From Blepharisma japonicum (Eukaryota > Ciliophora > Heterotrichea > Heterotrichida > Blepharismidae), in the NCBI GenBank assembly GCA_949751835.1, contig CATKHK010000046.1:248001-312000 (forward strand): 64,000 nucleotides of DNA, read 5' to 3'. Made by a program: the position numbers and the translations under genes. This document shows positions 11,301 to 24,866 of this stretch, piece by piece. Each line of letters opens with the position of its first letter. Positions within the stretch are counted from its first letter, which is position 1. The notes under the pieces were generated by a model. It was not told where the DNA came from, searched no databases, and saw only the letters and a list, made by a program, of their open reading frames with translations.

Positions 11301-14300
11301 TCTACATGTCAAACCACCTACACAGCCATGGCTGCATCCTGCTTTGCAGGAGGTGCAAAGAGTTGGATAACTGCTTAAGCTGCAACTACTTAAACAGGTT
11401 AAATCTGTTGGGCAGCTAGTGCAGCCAGTCCCACATCCAGAAGTGACCCAATCAGTTATCGCATGAGAATTATCGCTATATACTTGCAGATTCCAAGCGT
11501 ATCCTTCCCAACCATTGGCTAAGGTTTGATCGGCACCTAAAATTAGGGTTCCTGAAGCACTATCTCTGAAAAAGCTAGATGACCCTGATATTTGAGTGTT
11601 AACTATTGCGCCATTAACATAAGAGATAATCTTAGTAGTGCCATCGCCTAAAATTTGTCCAGAAAATGAGAAAAAGCTCCAAGAATTAAAGATACTTGAA
11701 GAACCTGAGACTGAAATTGTCGTTCCATCCAATAGCTTAATTGTAAGTGTTGGGATTCCAGCTGTAAAACTTATAGAAAGATATACTGAGCCATCATATT
11801 TTGTTAAAAAGTAGCCATCATTTAAGCCCTTTATCCAAGAAGATAGAGAGAAGTAAGGACTAAATTTGAAGTTGGATCTCATATAGCTTGAGCCTGTAAA
11901 GTAATACCCTCTTTGGATTGATGGAATAGGGTCATAAGCATCCCAACTCGGATATGTATTTGTGCTATCACTTCCAACAGTAAATCCACTTACAATATCA
12001 AGACGAAGCTGATCAATAAGATTCAAGTACAATCCAAGCAATGAAGACAAGTCACAATTATGTGTCGCAGAGTTTTGCGTGTATCCTGTAGGACAGCTTG
12101 GCTCACAAAGATTGTTTATATAGTAATAAGAGCTAATACAAGAGGAGCATTGGTAATAATTAACTCCGGTGCATGAAGAGCAACCTGTGCTGCAAACTAC
12201 ACAGGAAAAGCCATCTGATGATAAATAATATCCAGTATCACATGAGCACACAGATCCAGATGCATGAGTAACACAAGTTGTACAAAGATTTGATCCAAAC
12301 CCAGTGCAAACGCTGCAAAGCTTATCATCGCATACATTGCATGATACTCCCCTTACACAGCCTAGAGAGCAGCTGTTGCAAAGAGAGTATGTTCCTCCAG
12401 AATTTTGATATGATCCCAATCCACAAGCCCATAAACAGGTGCTTCCAAGCCCTGTCCCACAAATATCGTTATTTACCTGAGTGCTGAAGTCAGTAATTGG
12501 ACTATTCCACATTTTGAAATTGTAAATAAACCCTGCAAAACTCGAAGCAGTGCTTTTGCCAATTAGAATAGTTTGAGAAGCAACATCTCTAAAGATATAA
12601 TTGCTTGTGCTGCTTGGAGTTCCTGCTATATTGTTTATGTATACAGTAGCTATAGTAGAGCCTGAAGAATATGATATAGTTATTGAATAATATGACCAGC
12701 CTGAAGAACTTATTACTCCAGTCGTAATAGTGGTTGTGGCTAAGCTTGGGCTCTCTAGAATGATTGTAGCTGCTCCGCTAGAATTTATAATTAATCTATT
12801 TTGTTTTTCGAAGAAATCTCCAGCAGTTTCTACATAAGCCCAAAATCCAAGAGAAAAGCTGTAAGATAAATACACGTCAATACTTGATTCTAAGTATTTT
12901 CCACTTGAGAAATAAAGTCCCCTCTTTTTGGCAGGTATAGGATCGCTGATTTCAGGACTATTGAAAAACTGATAAGTAGATGAGCTTGAAGCTGTTGTGA
13001 ATATACCATAAGATCCTGCAAAATTCTGATCGAAAGACTGAGTTATAACTGGAGAAGAAACACTTGTGCAACTCCCTCCAAAGCCATAAGGACACTCATG
13101 TAAGCAAATATTTCCAGCAAGAGTTTCACCTGTTGTACAAGTAGTACAAAGAAAATAGTAAGCTCCTGCACATTGAGTGCACAAAGAATCGCAATATTCA
13201 CAAGTTTGAGATGATTGAACCCAAAATGCATTGGAATCGCATGCACAAACTCCACTGGTTAAGGTAGCTCTGTCTATGCAGCTAGTGCAAGGTCCATCAA
13301 ACAGTGTGCATTCTTTACATTCTTTTTGCAAGCATAATCGGCAAGTCAGAGAACTCCTACATCCATATGGGCTGCAACTTGAGTCACAAGTTGTGCATCC
13401 ACTTGAATAGAAATATCCAAAATCGCAGTTATCAGGGCATAATAATTCTGAAGGGCAAGTTGAACATCCGCCAACACATCCAGTTGTTTTTCACTCGTCA
13501 AGATAGTTGGAGTTTGAATTAAAGACCTCTAAGCTTCACAAAAACCCAGTGAATCCATTGCTCCCAGATGAAGCTCCAATCTTTAAATTGCCTAAATCAA
13601 TGAATGGTGATGCATTAGCGGATATTTGGCTTGCCGAAAGAACCCCATCTGTATACAAATAAATTTCCATTTTTCCACTAATGATATCACTTGTAAAAGC
13701 AATATTGTGCCATCCATTAAAAAGATTTGTTGCTCCACTAACTGAAACAGTTGACGAGTCCTGAAGAGCTATAATTAAAGTAGGAACTCCGCTACTTGAC
13801 AATGAAATTTTGAACATATCATTACTTCCATTAATTTTCAGCATCAAATATCCAGATGAAATAGGCTTAACCCATATTGTGACCGTAAAGTAAGTATTTA
13901 ATATAAGGGAAGTTGATGCCATATAGGAACTGGAAATGAAATAGTAGCCGCGATATATTGAAGGGACAGGATCAGTACTTTCAAATGTAGGGTAAGTGTT
14001 TGTACTTGATGAGCCAACTTGGACCCCACTCACTGTGTCTAATTGGATTAAATCTTGGAACTGCAAACTGAAAGATAAGTTTGAAACCAAGGTGCATTGA
14101 TTATTCACAGAGTCTTGGGTATATCCTGTAGGACAAACAGAAATGCAGAGTCCGGATATAAAGTAATACATTGTTAAGCAAGAAGTACATTGATAATAAC
14201 TTGTTCCAGAACAGCCTCCGCAGCCTGTAGTGCAACCCCAAACACATGAAAATCCATCAGCAGCTTGAATGTAATTAACATCACATGAACATGCAGTTGC

Positions 14301-17300
14301 CCCTCCTCCTGAAGCGTGGCTCACGCATTGAGTGCATAGCCCTGACCCAAATCCACTGCAAAGCGAGCAAAGATGATCATAGCAAATATTGCAAGAAACT
14401 CCTTGAGTGCAACCTAAAGCACAAGAATTGCAAGACTGGCAAGCGGCTCCATCATAGTATTTGCTAATATCACAAGCCCAAAGACATGAAGTAGATGCTG
14501 ACCCGCAAGGAACTGTCAATTTTGAAGAAAAGTCAGAGATAACAGTGTTCCATAAGCTGAAATAATATATAAAGCCATTAAAGCCAGAAGAAGTACTTTT
14601 TCCAACATATAGAATGTCTGAAGAAATATCTCTGAACAGTAAGTTTGTAGATAAAATTGGAGTTCCTGCGACATTGTTTACAAAGGTAACGGTTGAGGTC
14701 GATCCTGACATATAGGAAACTGTTAAGCATAAATAAGACCATCCACTAAAAGTTAGAGATGTAGTAGTGACTGTAGTCGTGACTTGAGATGGGCTTTCTA
14801 AAATAATATTGGCTACTCCATTAGAAGCTAATGTAACTCTTGCTTGTTTTTGAAAAATATCTCCGTCTGTAATTGTATAAATTCATAGGCCGACTGAAAA
14901 TTGATAGCTCAAATAAATATTGACATTGGCTTGCAAGTATTGTGAACCAGAAAAATACAGTCCTCTTTCATATGAAGGAACTGGGTCAGCAGATTCTGGG
15001 CTAGTGAAAAATTGATAAGTAGATGCAGAATTGGAGGTTGTCAATATCCCATAAGAACCTTGAAATACAGTATCAAAGCTCTGGTCAATAACAGTTGATG
15101 TTGAACTTACGCATGACGGACTCGTCGTAAAGCTATATGGGCATTCATTTAAACACACAGTGTCAACTAGAATTTTAGTACCTGTGCAAGTGCTACACTC
15201 AAAATAGTAAGTTTGTAAACAAGTAGAGCACAAATTATCACAAATTTCACAAGTTTCTGAAGATTGGATCCAAAAAGCATTCGAATTGCAAGAGCAAACA
15301 CCTCCTGATAGCCCAGCATTTGTAATGCAGGCTGTGCAAGGACCATCAAATAAAGTGCAAGCTGTGCATTCCTTGTTTTTGCAGAGTCTACAAGTAAGAG
15401 AACTCCTACATCCATGAGGAGAGCAAGATCCATCACATGTCGTGCAAGATCCAGATGAGTAAAAAGAGCCAAATCCACAATTATCAGGGCAAATCAACTC
15501 AGAAGGACAACCTGAGCAAGACCCAGAGCAGCTTGAAGTTTGCCACTCATCCAGAAAATGAGTGTTTCCATTGTAAACTTTTAGACTCCATAAAAATCCA
15601 GTAAAACTGGGGGTTCCATTAGAATATCCAAGATATAATGAGCCAGCATCAATAAAAGGGGATGCATTTGCTGCCATCTGATTTGATATTAAGGACCCAT
15701 CGGTATAAAATAATATTTTTGTATATCCGCTAACGATGTCTCCAGTATATGCAATATTGTGCCAACTATTAAAGAGACTAGTAGACCCTGATAATATAAC
15801 TGAGGATGAATCTTGAAGAACCAATGTAATTTGAGGCCATTCTGATAATGTAAAAACTATTTTGAATATTTCACTTGACCCATTCAGCTTAAGAAACAAG
15901 TTTCCTTGAGATATTGCCTTTACCCAAATTGTAACAGTATAGAAGGGAGTAATTGTTAGAGAGCTTAAAGACATTAATGATGAACTCGTAAAATAGTATC
16001 CTCGGTATATAGAAGGCACAGGATCAGTTGAATCTGTTCATGATGGATAAGCATTTGCACTTGAAGAGCCAACAGTAAAGCCACTCACACTGTCAAGCTG
16101 AATTAAATTAGTAAGAGCAAGAGATATAGAAGTGCTTAGTAATAAAGTGCATTGGTGGCTTGTAGAGTCTTGGGTGTATCCAGTTGGACATGAGCTGAGA
16201 CAAAGTCCGTTTAAGTAATAATAGCTTGTTAAGCAAGAAGTGCATTGATAGTAGCCTGTCCCTGAACAGCCAGCACACCCAGTAGTGCACGCCCAAATAC
16301 AAGAAAAGCCGTCAGTTGAAGCTATATAGTTGGTATCACATGAACAAGGAGTTGTTCCTCCTCCAGAAGCATGAGTAACACATAAAGTACATAAGTTGGC
16401 ACCAAAACCAGAACACTGAGAGCATAGATAATCATCACAAATGCTACATGATATTGCTCTTCTACAACCTAAATTTCCGCAGCTATTACATGATGCATAA
16501 GATGACGTAGCATAGTATTGGCCAATTGTGCAAGACCAAAGACACGTAGTAACTAAACTCGTTCCACAAGGTATAGTGAATTTAGATGAAAAATCAATTA
16601 TTGCTGTATTTCATAAACTGAAATAGTAAATGAAACCAACAAAGGTAGAAGAAGTAGAGCTCTTTCCAAGGTACAAAAGATCAGAAGCTGCATCTCTATA
16701 AAGATAAGCTGTATTTGAAAGCGTTGTTCCAGCTGCCCCATTATTATAAGCAGTAATAGTTGTTGCCCCACTTGTATAAGTAATTGTGAAAGAAAGATAA
16801 GTCCACCCAGAAAATGCTGATAAAGCTGTAGTCGATGCTGAAATAGTAGATTGAGATGGATTTTCTAAAGTTGCTGTTACAACACCTGCTGAACTTAATG
16901 AAAGTCTGGTTTGCTTTTGTAAGATATCACCTGCAGTTATTACATAAACTCATAGTCCCATAGAAACAGTGTTGCTTAAATAAATATTTGTATTCGATAC
17001 TAAGTACTGTCCACCATTAAAATAAAGACCTCGCTTATAAGCTGGGATAGGATCTAATGAGTCTGGGCTATTCCAAAACTGATAGGTAGTAGCTGATGTT
17101 GACGTTGTAAACATACCATAACTTCCTCCAAATGAGGTGTCAAAAGTTTGATCTATAACGGAAGTTGAGATTACAGTGCAGGAAGGACTTGTAGAAAACC
17201 CATATGGACAAGCATTTAAGCAAACAGTCCCAACAAGAACTGCAGACCCACTGCAAGCACTGCAAAGGAAGTAATAAGTTCCAGTGCAAGTCGAACATAA

Positions 17301-20300
17301 AGTATCACATAATTCGCATGTTGCAGATGAAGCGACCCAAAATGCATTAGAGTTACAAGAGCAAACTCCTCCTGATAAGCCTGCATTTGTAATGCAAGCT
17401 GTGCAAGGTCCGTCAAATAGCGTGCATGTAGTGCATTCTCTATATTGACAAAGTCTACATGTTTCTGTACTCCTACATCCATAAGGAGAGCAAGATCCAG
17501 CACACGTTGAGCATGATCCCGAAGATAAAAACGATCCAAAAGCACAATTATCTGGACAAAGTAATTCAGAAGGACAAGTCGAGCATCCGGCCGGGCATCC
17601 AGATGTTTTTCATTCGTCTGCGTAATGAGTATTTCCATTAAATATTTTAAGACTCCACAAGAATCCTGTAAATCCATTAGCTGTGTTTGAATAGCCTAGA
17701 TATAAAGATCCTGAGTCTGTAAATGGAGAGGCATTAGCTGACGCCTGGCTTGATATTAAAGAACCGTCTGTATAGAAAAATATTTTTGTATATCCACTTG
17801 CAATATCTCCAGTAAAAGCTATATTATGCCAAGCGTTAAATAGGTTTGCAGTTCCAGTCAAAATTATCCCTGATGTATCTGCAAGCTTAAGTGTAATAGT
17901 TGGCCACCCTGATGATGTAAAAACGATTTTGAATATTTCACTTGACCCATTCAGCTTAAGAAACAAGTTTCCTTGAGATGTTGCCTTTACCCAAATTGTA
18001 ACAGTATAGAAGGGAGTAATTGTTAGAGAGCTTAAAGACATTAATGATGAACTCGTAAAATAGTATCCTCGATATATAGAAGGCACAGGATCAGTTGAAT
18101 CTGTTCATGAAGGATAAGCATTTGCACTTGAAGAGCCAACAGTAAAGCTGCTTATAGTATCAAGTTTAATTCAATCTTGTAATGCAAGAGACACGGGAGT
18201 ACTCGAAGATAAAGTACATAGATGATTCGTAGAATCCTGCGTATATCCAGTTGGACATGAGCTAAGACATAGTCCGTTTAAGTAATAATAGCTTGCTAAG
18301 CAAGAAGTGCATTGATAGTAGCCTGTCCCTGAGCAGCCAGCACACCCAGTAGTGCACGCCCAAATACAAGAAAAGCCGTCAGTTGAAGCTATATAGTTGG
18401 TATCACATGAACAAGGAGTTGTTCCTCCTCCAGAAGCATGAGTAACACATAAAGTACATAAGTTGACTCCAAAACCAGAACACTGAGAACACAAAGGATC
18501 ATCACAAATGCTGCATGATATTGCTCTTCTACATCCTAAATTTCCGCAGCTATTGCATGATGTACAAGATGACGTAGCATAATATTGAGCAATTGTGCAG
18601 GACCAAAGACAAGAAATATCTAAGCTCGTCCCGCATGGAATAGTAAACTTAGACGAAAAATCAGTTATTGCTGCATTTCATAAACTGAAATAATAAATAA
18701 AGCCAACAAAGGTAGAAGAAGTAGAGCTCTTGCCAAGATACAAAATATCAGAAGCTGCATCTCTATAAAGATAAGCTGTATTAGAAAGCGTAGTTCCAGG
18801 AATTGCATTCTTATAAGCAGTAATAGTTGTTGCTCCACTTGTATAAGTAATTGTAAAAGAGAGATAAGTTCACCCAGAAAATGCTGATAAAGCTGTAGTC
18901 GATGCTGAAATAGTAGATTGAGATGGATTTTCTAAAGTTGCTGTTACAACACCTGCTGAACTTAATGAAAGTCTAGTTTGCTTTTGTAAGATATCACCTG
19001 CAGTTATTACATAAACCCATAAACCTAGAGAAACACTATTGCTTAAATAAATATTTGTATTCGATACTAAATACTGTCCACCATTAAAATAAAGACCTCG
19101 CTTATAAGCTGGGATGGGATCTAATGAGTCTGGGCTATTCCAAAACTGGTAGGTAGTAGCTGATGTTGACGTTGTAAAAATACCATAACTTCCTCCAAAT
19201 GAGGTGTCAAAAGTTTGATCTATAACGGAAGTTGAGATTAAAGTGCAGGACGGACTTGTAGAAAATCCATATGGACAAGCATTTAAACAAATAGTCCCAA
19301 CACGAACTGCAGAACCACTGCAAGCACTGCAAAGGAAGTAATAAGTTCCAGTGCAAGTCGAACATAAAGTATCACATAATTCGCATGTTGCAGATGAAGC
19401 GACCCAAAATGCATTAGAGTTACAAGAGCAAACTCCTCCTGATAAGCCTGCATTTGTAATGCAAGCTGTGCAAGGTCCGTCAAATAGCGTGCATGTAGTG
19501 CATTCTCTATATTGACAAAGTCTACATGTTTCTGTACTTCTGCATCCATAAGGAGAACAAGATCCAGCACACGTTGAGCATGATCCCGAAGATAAAAACG
19601 ATCCAAAAGCACAATTATCTGGACAAAGTAATTCAGAAGGACAAGTCGAGCATCCGGCCGGGCATCCAGATGTGATTCATTCGTCTGCGTAATGAGTATT
19701 TCCGTTAAATATTTTAAGGCTCCACAAGAATCCTGTAAATCCATTAGCTGCGTTTGAATAGCCTAGATATAATGATCCAGAGTCAGTAAATGGGGATGCG
19801 CTACCTGAAACTTGATTCGATATTAGTACTCCATCTGTATAAAAATAAATTTTTGTGTTTCCACTTACAATATCTCCTGTAAAAACTATATTATGCCAAG
19901 CATTAAATAAATTAACAGTTCCGCTTAAAGTAACTGTTGTTGAATCCGTAAGTTTAAGTGTAATAGTTGGCCACCCTGATGATGTGAAAACAATTTTGAA
20001 CATTTCACTTGACCCATTCAGCTTAAGAAATAAGTTTCCTTGAGATGTTGCCTTTACCCAAATTGCTGCTGTATAGAAGGGAGTGATTGTTAGAGAACTT
20101 AGTGACATTAATGATGAACTCGTAAAATAGTAGCCTCGATATATAGAAGGCACAGGATCAGTTGAATCTGTTCATGAAGGATAAGCATTTGCACTTGAAG
20201 AGCCAACAGTAAAGCTGCTTGTTGTATCAAGTTTAATTCAATCTTGTAATGCAAGAGACACAGGGGTATTCGAAGATAAAGTACATAGATGATTCGTAGA

Positions 20301-23300
20301 ATCCTGAGTATATCCAGTTGGACATGAGCTGAGACATAGTCCGTTTAAGTAATAATAGCTTGTTAAGCAAGAAGTGCATTGATAGTAGCCTGTCCCTGAA
20401 CAGCCAGCACACCCAGTAGTGCACGCCCAAACACAAGAAAAGCCATCAGTTGAAGCTATATAGTTGGTATCACATGAACAAGGAGTTGTTCCTCCTCCAG
20501 AAGCATGAGTAACACATAAAGTGCATAAATTGCCTCCAAAACCAGAACAATGAGAACACAAAGGATCATCGCAAATGCTACATGATATTGCTCTTCTACA
20601 ACCTAAATTTCCGCAGCTATTGCATGATGTACAAGATGACGTAGCATAGTATTGGCCAATTGTACAAGACCAAAGACAAGTAGTAACTAAACTCGTTCCG
20701 CAAGGTATAGTAAATTTAGATGAAAAATCAGTTATTGCGGCATTTCATAGACTGAAATAATAAATAAAGCCAACAAATGTAGAAGAAGTAGAGCTCTTTC
20801 CAAGGTACAAAAGATCAGAAGCTGCATCTCTATAAAGATAAGCTGTATTTGAAAGTGTAGTTCCACCTGATCCATTCTTATAAGCAGTAATAGTTGTTGC
20901 CCCACTTGTATATGTAATTGTAAAAGAGAGATAAGTCCAGCCAGAAAAAGCTGATAAAGCTGAAGTTGATGCCGATATAGTGGCTTGAGATGGATTTTCT
21001 AAAGTTGCTGTTACAACACCTGCTGAACTTAATGAAAGTCTGGTTTGCTTTTGTAAGATATCACCTGCAGTTATTACATAAACTCATAGTCCCATAGAAA
21101 CAGTGTTGCTTAAATAAATATTTGTATTCGATACTAAATACTGCCCTCCAGAGAAATAAAGTCCTCTTTTATAAGCTGGAACAGGATCTAATGAATCTGG
21201 GCTATTTCAAAACTGATAGGTAGTAGTTGATGTTGAAGTTGTAAAAATTCCATAAGTGCCAAGGAAATTAGTATCAAAAGTTTGATCTATAACTGTAGTT
21301 GAAATAACTGTGCATGATGGACTTGTAGAAAATCCATATGGACAAGCATTTAAACAAGCATTTCCCACAAGAACCGCTGATCCACTACAAGCACTGCATA
21401 GAAAATAATAAGTTCCAGTACAAGTGGCACATAAATTGTCGCATATGTCGCATGTAGCTGTTGAAGCAACCCAAAATGCATTAGAATTACAAGAGCAAAC
21501 CCCTCCTGACAAGCTGGCATTCGTAATACAAGCTGTGCAAGGCCCATCAAATAAAGTGCAAGTTGTGCATTCCTTATACTTGCAAAGTCTACAAGTATCA
21601 GTGCTTCTGCAACCATAGGGTGAGCAGGATCCAGCACATGACACACAAGACCCTGATAAAAAAGTACCAAATGAACAAGTGCTAGGGCAAAGAAATTCTG
21701 AGGGACAAGTGGAACACCCAGTAGCGCAGCCAGTTGTTTTTCATTCGCTATTATAAAGAGTATTATCATTATAAATTTTAAGACTTCACAAAAATCCAGT
21801 GAATCCATTCGAGCTCGATTGTCTTCCAATATAAAGTGTTCCTGCGTCTACAAATGGGGATGCATTAGTTGAAGTGGCACTAGTAATAGATGTCCCATCA
21901 ATATAAAGGTTTAAAACTGTCTTTCCGCTTGCATTGATTGTACTTGTGAATGCTATATTGTGCCAAGCATTGAATTGGGTCGTTGACCCAGTAAGTGTGA
22001 CTGTAGAAGCATCATTGAGCGTAAGCGCAAGAGAAGGATAGCCTGATGAATTAATGGAAAGGAGAAAAACATTAACAGTGCTGAACTTTGTTACAATATT
22101 TCCGGAAACAGAAGGGTTGATCCACATAGTGACTGTGAAATAAGGGGATATTGATAATGAGGATAAAGTCATATAATATGTACTTGTAAAATAATAGCCT
22201 CTATAAATGGAAGGAATTGGATCAGTCGACTCCCAAGTCGGATACTTATTTGTATTAGATGAGCCTACAGTAACCCCGCTGAGGATATCTAGAACAATTT
22301 GATTTTGAAAAGCAATTGAAAGAGCAGTGCTTGTAGAAAGCGTGCAAACATTATTGGTTGAGTCTTGAGTATATCCTGCAGGACATGAGCTGAGACACAT
22401 TGTGGTTAAAAAGTAATAGCCTGATAAACAAGAGCTGCATTGATAATAACTTCCTCCAGTGCATGTAGCGCAACCTGTTGGGCAGGTTGTGCAAGTAAAA
22501 CTATCTGAATTATAGTACCCTGGGTCGCATGAACAAGCAGTTGCCCCGCCTCCTGAAGCATTCGTAGTGCATGTAGTGCATAAGCCTGAAGCCCATCCTG
22601 TGCATACAGCACAAAGAGGATCATAACAATTGCATTTATTAGCTCCAATGCATCCATTTGTGCATTGGCTAGCACAAGTTACACAGCTAGAACCACTCCA
22701 ATATTTTCCAAACACACAATTAACAAAGCAAGAGTTTGTTCCAGATCCGCAAACAATGCTATACTGCCCTGCCCAAACTGAAAAATTTGTATTCCAAAAT
22801 TTAAAGTTGTATACCCACCCATTAAAATTTCCACTTGACCCTTTTCCAATAATAAGTGTTTGCGTTCCTGCCTGGTATCATCTGAGTAGCTGATCATTTC
22901 CAGTAGTTGTTTGATCAGCAACTGTGTTCAAATATTGAACCATTGTCGTGTCTCCACTAGAAGAGGAATAAGTGACTGTATATGAAAGGAAAAATCATAT
23001 ACCGTTTGATGTATTAGGGTTATTGCCTGTATTTAATGTAGATGCTTGGCCTCCACCTTTTTGCTCTAAATTAAGTCTTAAGCCTCCTTGCGCGTTGACT
23101 CTTAAAACTTCATTTCCACTTCCTGATTTTATATATAAGAGATCATTGCTGGTTGAGACTGTTTTATACCATACACAGAGAGCAACATTGTAATTTGTAT
23201 AAAATGCACCTGAGGTTGATAAGTAATCACCACTGCTAAAATATAATCCTTGCTGATAAGCTGGAATTGGATCTACACTTTCAGGACTCCAAAAGAATTG

Positions 23301-23630
23301 ATAAGTTGAGGAGCTAGTCGCTGTAATAAAAGGGCCATATGATCCACTGAATAAAGGTTGGTCAAAAGTTACATCGACTACAGCATTTGTATTAAGAGTG
23401 CAAGAGGGAGTTGTAGCAAAACCATAAGGGCAATTCGGCAAGCAAACGTTACTGAGAATTATTGTTGTAGCCGGGCTAGTTTTGCATGTGGTGCACTGAA
23501 AAGCTGTTGCACCTATGCAGTTTGCACAAAGATCTTGATCGCACCCAGTTCCACTTTTAACGGGATATATATAAAGTAGTAACACAATAAATTTGAGAAA
23601 GCTTTTTGGAAGGAGCATGGATTCTCCCAT
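8301..23630 (-). CDS. Giant Cys-rich LamG-repeat multi-pass membrane protein
   Basis: One reading frame runs from the ATG at 23630 to the TAA at 8301, keeping phase over 15.3 kb when UGA is Trp and two 15-nt introns are removed; this gives about 5,099 residues. The N-terminus (LPKSFLKFIVLLLYIYPVKS) is a signal peptide. About 13 LamG/ConA-like beta-sandwich modules follow, in two alternating types. Type A has RGLYFSGG...FIYYFSLWN and type B has YRGYYFTSS...GFLWSLKI. They are separated by furin-like blocks such as CRLCKYKECTTCTLFDGPC. The last ~450 residues form a domain with about seven hydrophobic segments, a YRPYEEP motif and a cytosolic Ser-rich tail. It is likely a very large cell-surface receptor or adhesion protein. 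The LamG and furin-like identities are inferred from pattern, and the ligand is unknown. Individual modules could be mistaken for separate genes. Confidence 0.85.
8961..8975 (-). other. 15-nt intron near the 3' end of the giant gene
   Basis: The coding strand reads gtaaattttatttag. Removal joins CLGVF to IISSIS inside a membrane helix; left in, it would end the protein with TAG. Confidence 0.9.
9033..9047 (-). other. 15-nt intron in the giant gene (membrane domain)
   Basis: The coding strand reads gtaatttttatttag. Removal joins ALIGLFN to FSFGNV in phase 0. The same 15-mer is used in the ankyrin gene at 35936-35950. Confidence 0.9.
11928..22217 (-). repeat. Tandem array of five ~2.05-kb coding units inside the giant gene
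   Basis: Equivalent points just before the YRGYYF motif of each type-B module lie at 22217, 20153, 18086, 16019, 13967 and 11927. The periods are therefore 2064, 2067, 2067, 2052 and 2040 nt, all multiples of three. Each unit holds one type-B LamG module, a Cys block, one type-A LamG module and a second Cys block. Copies differ most at the two ends of the array. At homologous Trp codons some copies use TGA and others TGG; for example the Trp before STDP is TGG in the 22.2-kb copy and TGA in the next three. Confidence 0.85.
16020..20153 (-). repeat. Two near-identical 2,067-nt units at the core of the array
   Basis: Units 18087-20153 and 16020-18086 have the same length and are nearly identical by eye over long stretches, for example around 18360-18480 against 20430-20540. 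This points to recent duplication or gene conversion. Collapse or expansion in an assembly is possible here. Confidence 0.8.
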
Positions 23631-24866
23631 TATTTATAATAAAGTAAATTTTCGATCAAAGATAACTTAAATGATTCAAAAAACTATTTCTCCTGATTTT
23701 TGTTGAAATAATCTAGGCCAGGTATATTTAGATTTCGTTTTAGAGGTATATATTTGATTAATTAAAGATGTGACACTTTTAATGTTTGGGAAATTAATTA
23801 TGCACTCTAGTTTTATAACTTGAAGAGTAAAAATAATTTTGCAAGATGAGAAGGTAGATCAGAATTTCTTATTATTTTACTGGATATATTACCGGTCTGC
23901 CAATGAAATATGGGAAAATTCATATGATATATAGTAAGTTACAGCTGTTGAAAGTAAAACACACACTAAAGGGCATTTTAGTCTCTGATATTAATTTTTT
24001 TAGATTATTATTCTATTGATTTTATCAAAAGTTTAGGCTTGTTTGCTACAGCCAAAGCCTAAAGGCATTTTAAAAATTTCTATCCAGATATGCTTATTGA
24101 ATTATGTTACAAAATATTTAATTAAAATAACTTATTAACTTTTACTTTATAATTAAACGTTAATTAATAATAATGCATTTTCGATCGATTAAAGGCAAAT
24201 AATATGCTAATTTTGCCCTGAATAGTAAAAATGTTTAAAATAGCAATTTGATATTATAATGCTTATTATTATCAACCTTTAAATTTTTTTAGTCTGCTTT
24301 TGATAAAATTGCATTCTTCATAGAAAATATATATTAAATTTCTCAGATTTTTCAATTAATTCTGGACATAAATATACTCTTCATATTACCATTACCAAAA
24401 TTGCAAGTTAGATCAAAATTTTCAGTCTTTAAAATAACTATAAAATGTTGTGAAATCAATTTTTTTTATATATTTCGCTATTTACTTATAAAAACATAAT
24501 GATTATCATACGTTTTATTATTTATGCTTTACTAGTTAAAAGTGAAAAAAAACCCTTCAAATTTCTAATTTTTAAAGTAATTATCCTGAGGAAAAAAAGG
24601 TGAAATTAAATAGAAAAAAAATTTATGAAATTGAGAAATAATCAAATTAATATCTAAAAGCAAAAAATTAAGACGCCTTAGGCGTGATTAAACGCTAAAT
24701 TTTTATCCTATATAAAAATGATTTGACTATTTCTAATTTATTCATTGCTAAAAGCCTTTAGAATCTAACATGCAAAATTTATTTGATTATTGATTATTAC
24801 TTATTATTTAAAATAATTTTAAATGAAATTTAATCTTTATTTATAAAGTAACATTTTTATAATAAA
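23631..24866. other. Intergenic, very AT-rich (about 1.2 kb)
   Basis: This is the divergent upstream region of the giant gene and the DHHC gene. No open frame or RNA is supported. The only structure noticed is a 5-bp GC-rich hairpin (acgcc-tta-ggcgt) at 24673-24685. Confidence 0.6.

Noticed and set aside
17216-17677. Long minus-strand frames of 100-160 codons overlapping the giant gene in another phase (also 19283-19744 and 21350-21829)
   Set aside because: They are out-of-phase shadows of the repeat units. They recur in each copy because the DNA is repeated, and they lack the Cys and LamG patterns.
11928-22217. Mobile element or satellite explanation for the 2-kb repeats
   Set aside because: The repeats are in frame, coding, show domain structure and lack terminal repeats, transposase or target duplications.
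8301-23630. Reading the region as about a dozen separate genes
   Set aside because: All pieces keep the same phase, most boundaries are TGA codons that align with TGG in sister repeats, and only the first piece has a signal peptide.
24673-24685. 5-bp GC-rich hairpin acgcc-tta-ggcgt
   Set aside because: Too short to be a terminator or functional RNA by itself; similar short palindromes arise by chance in 1.2 kb.
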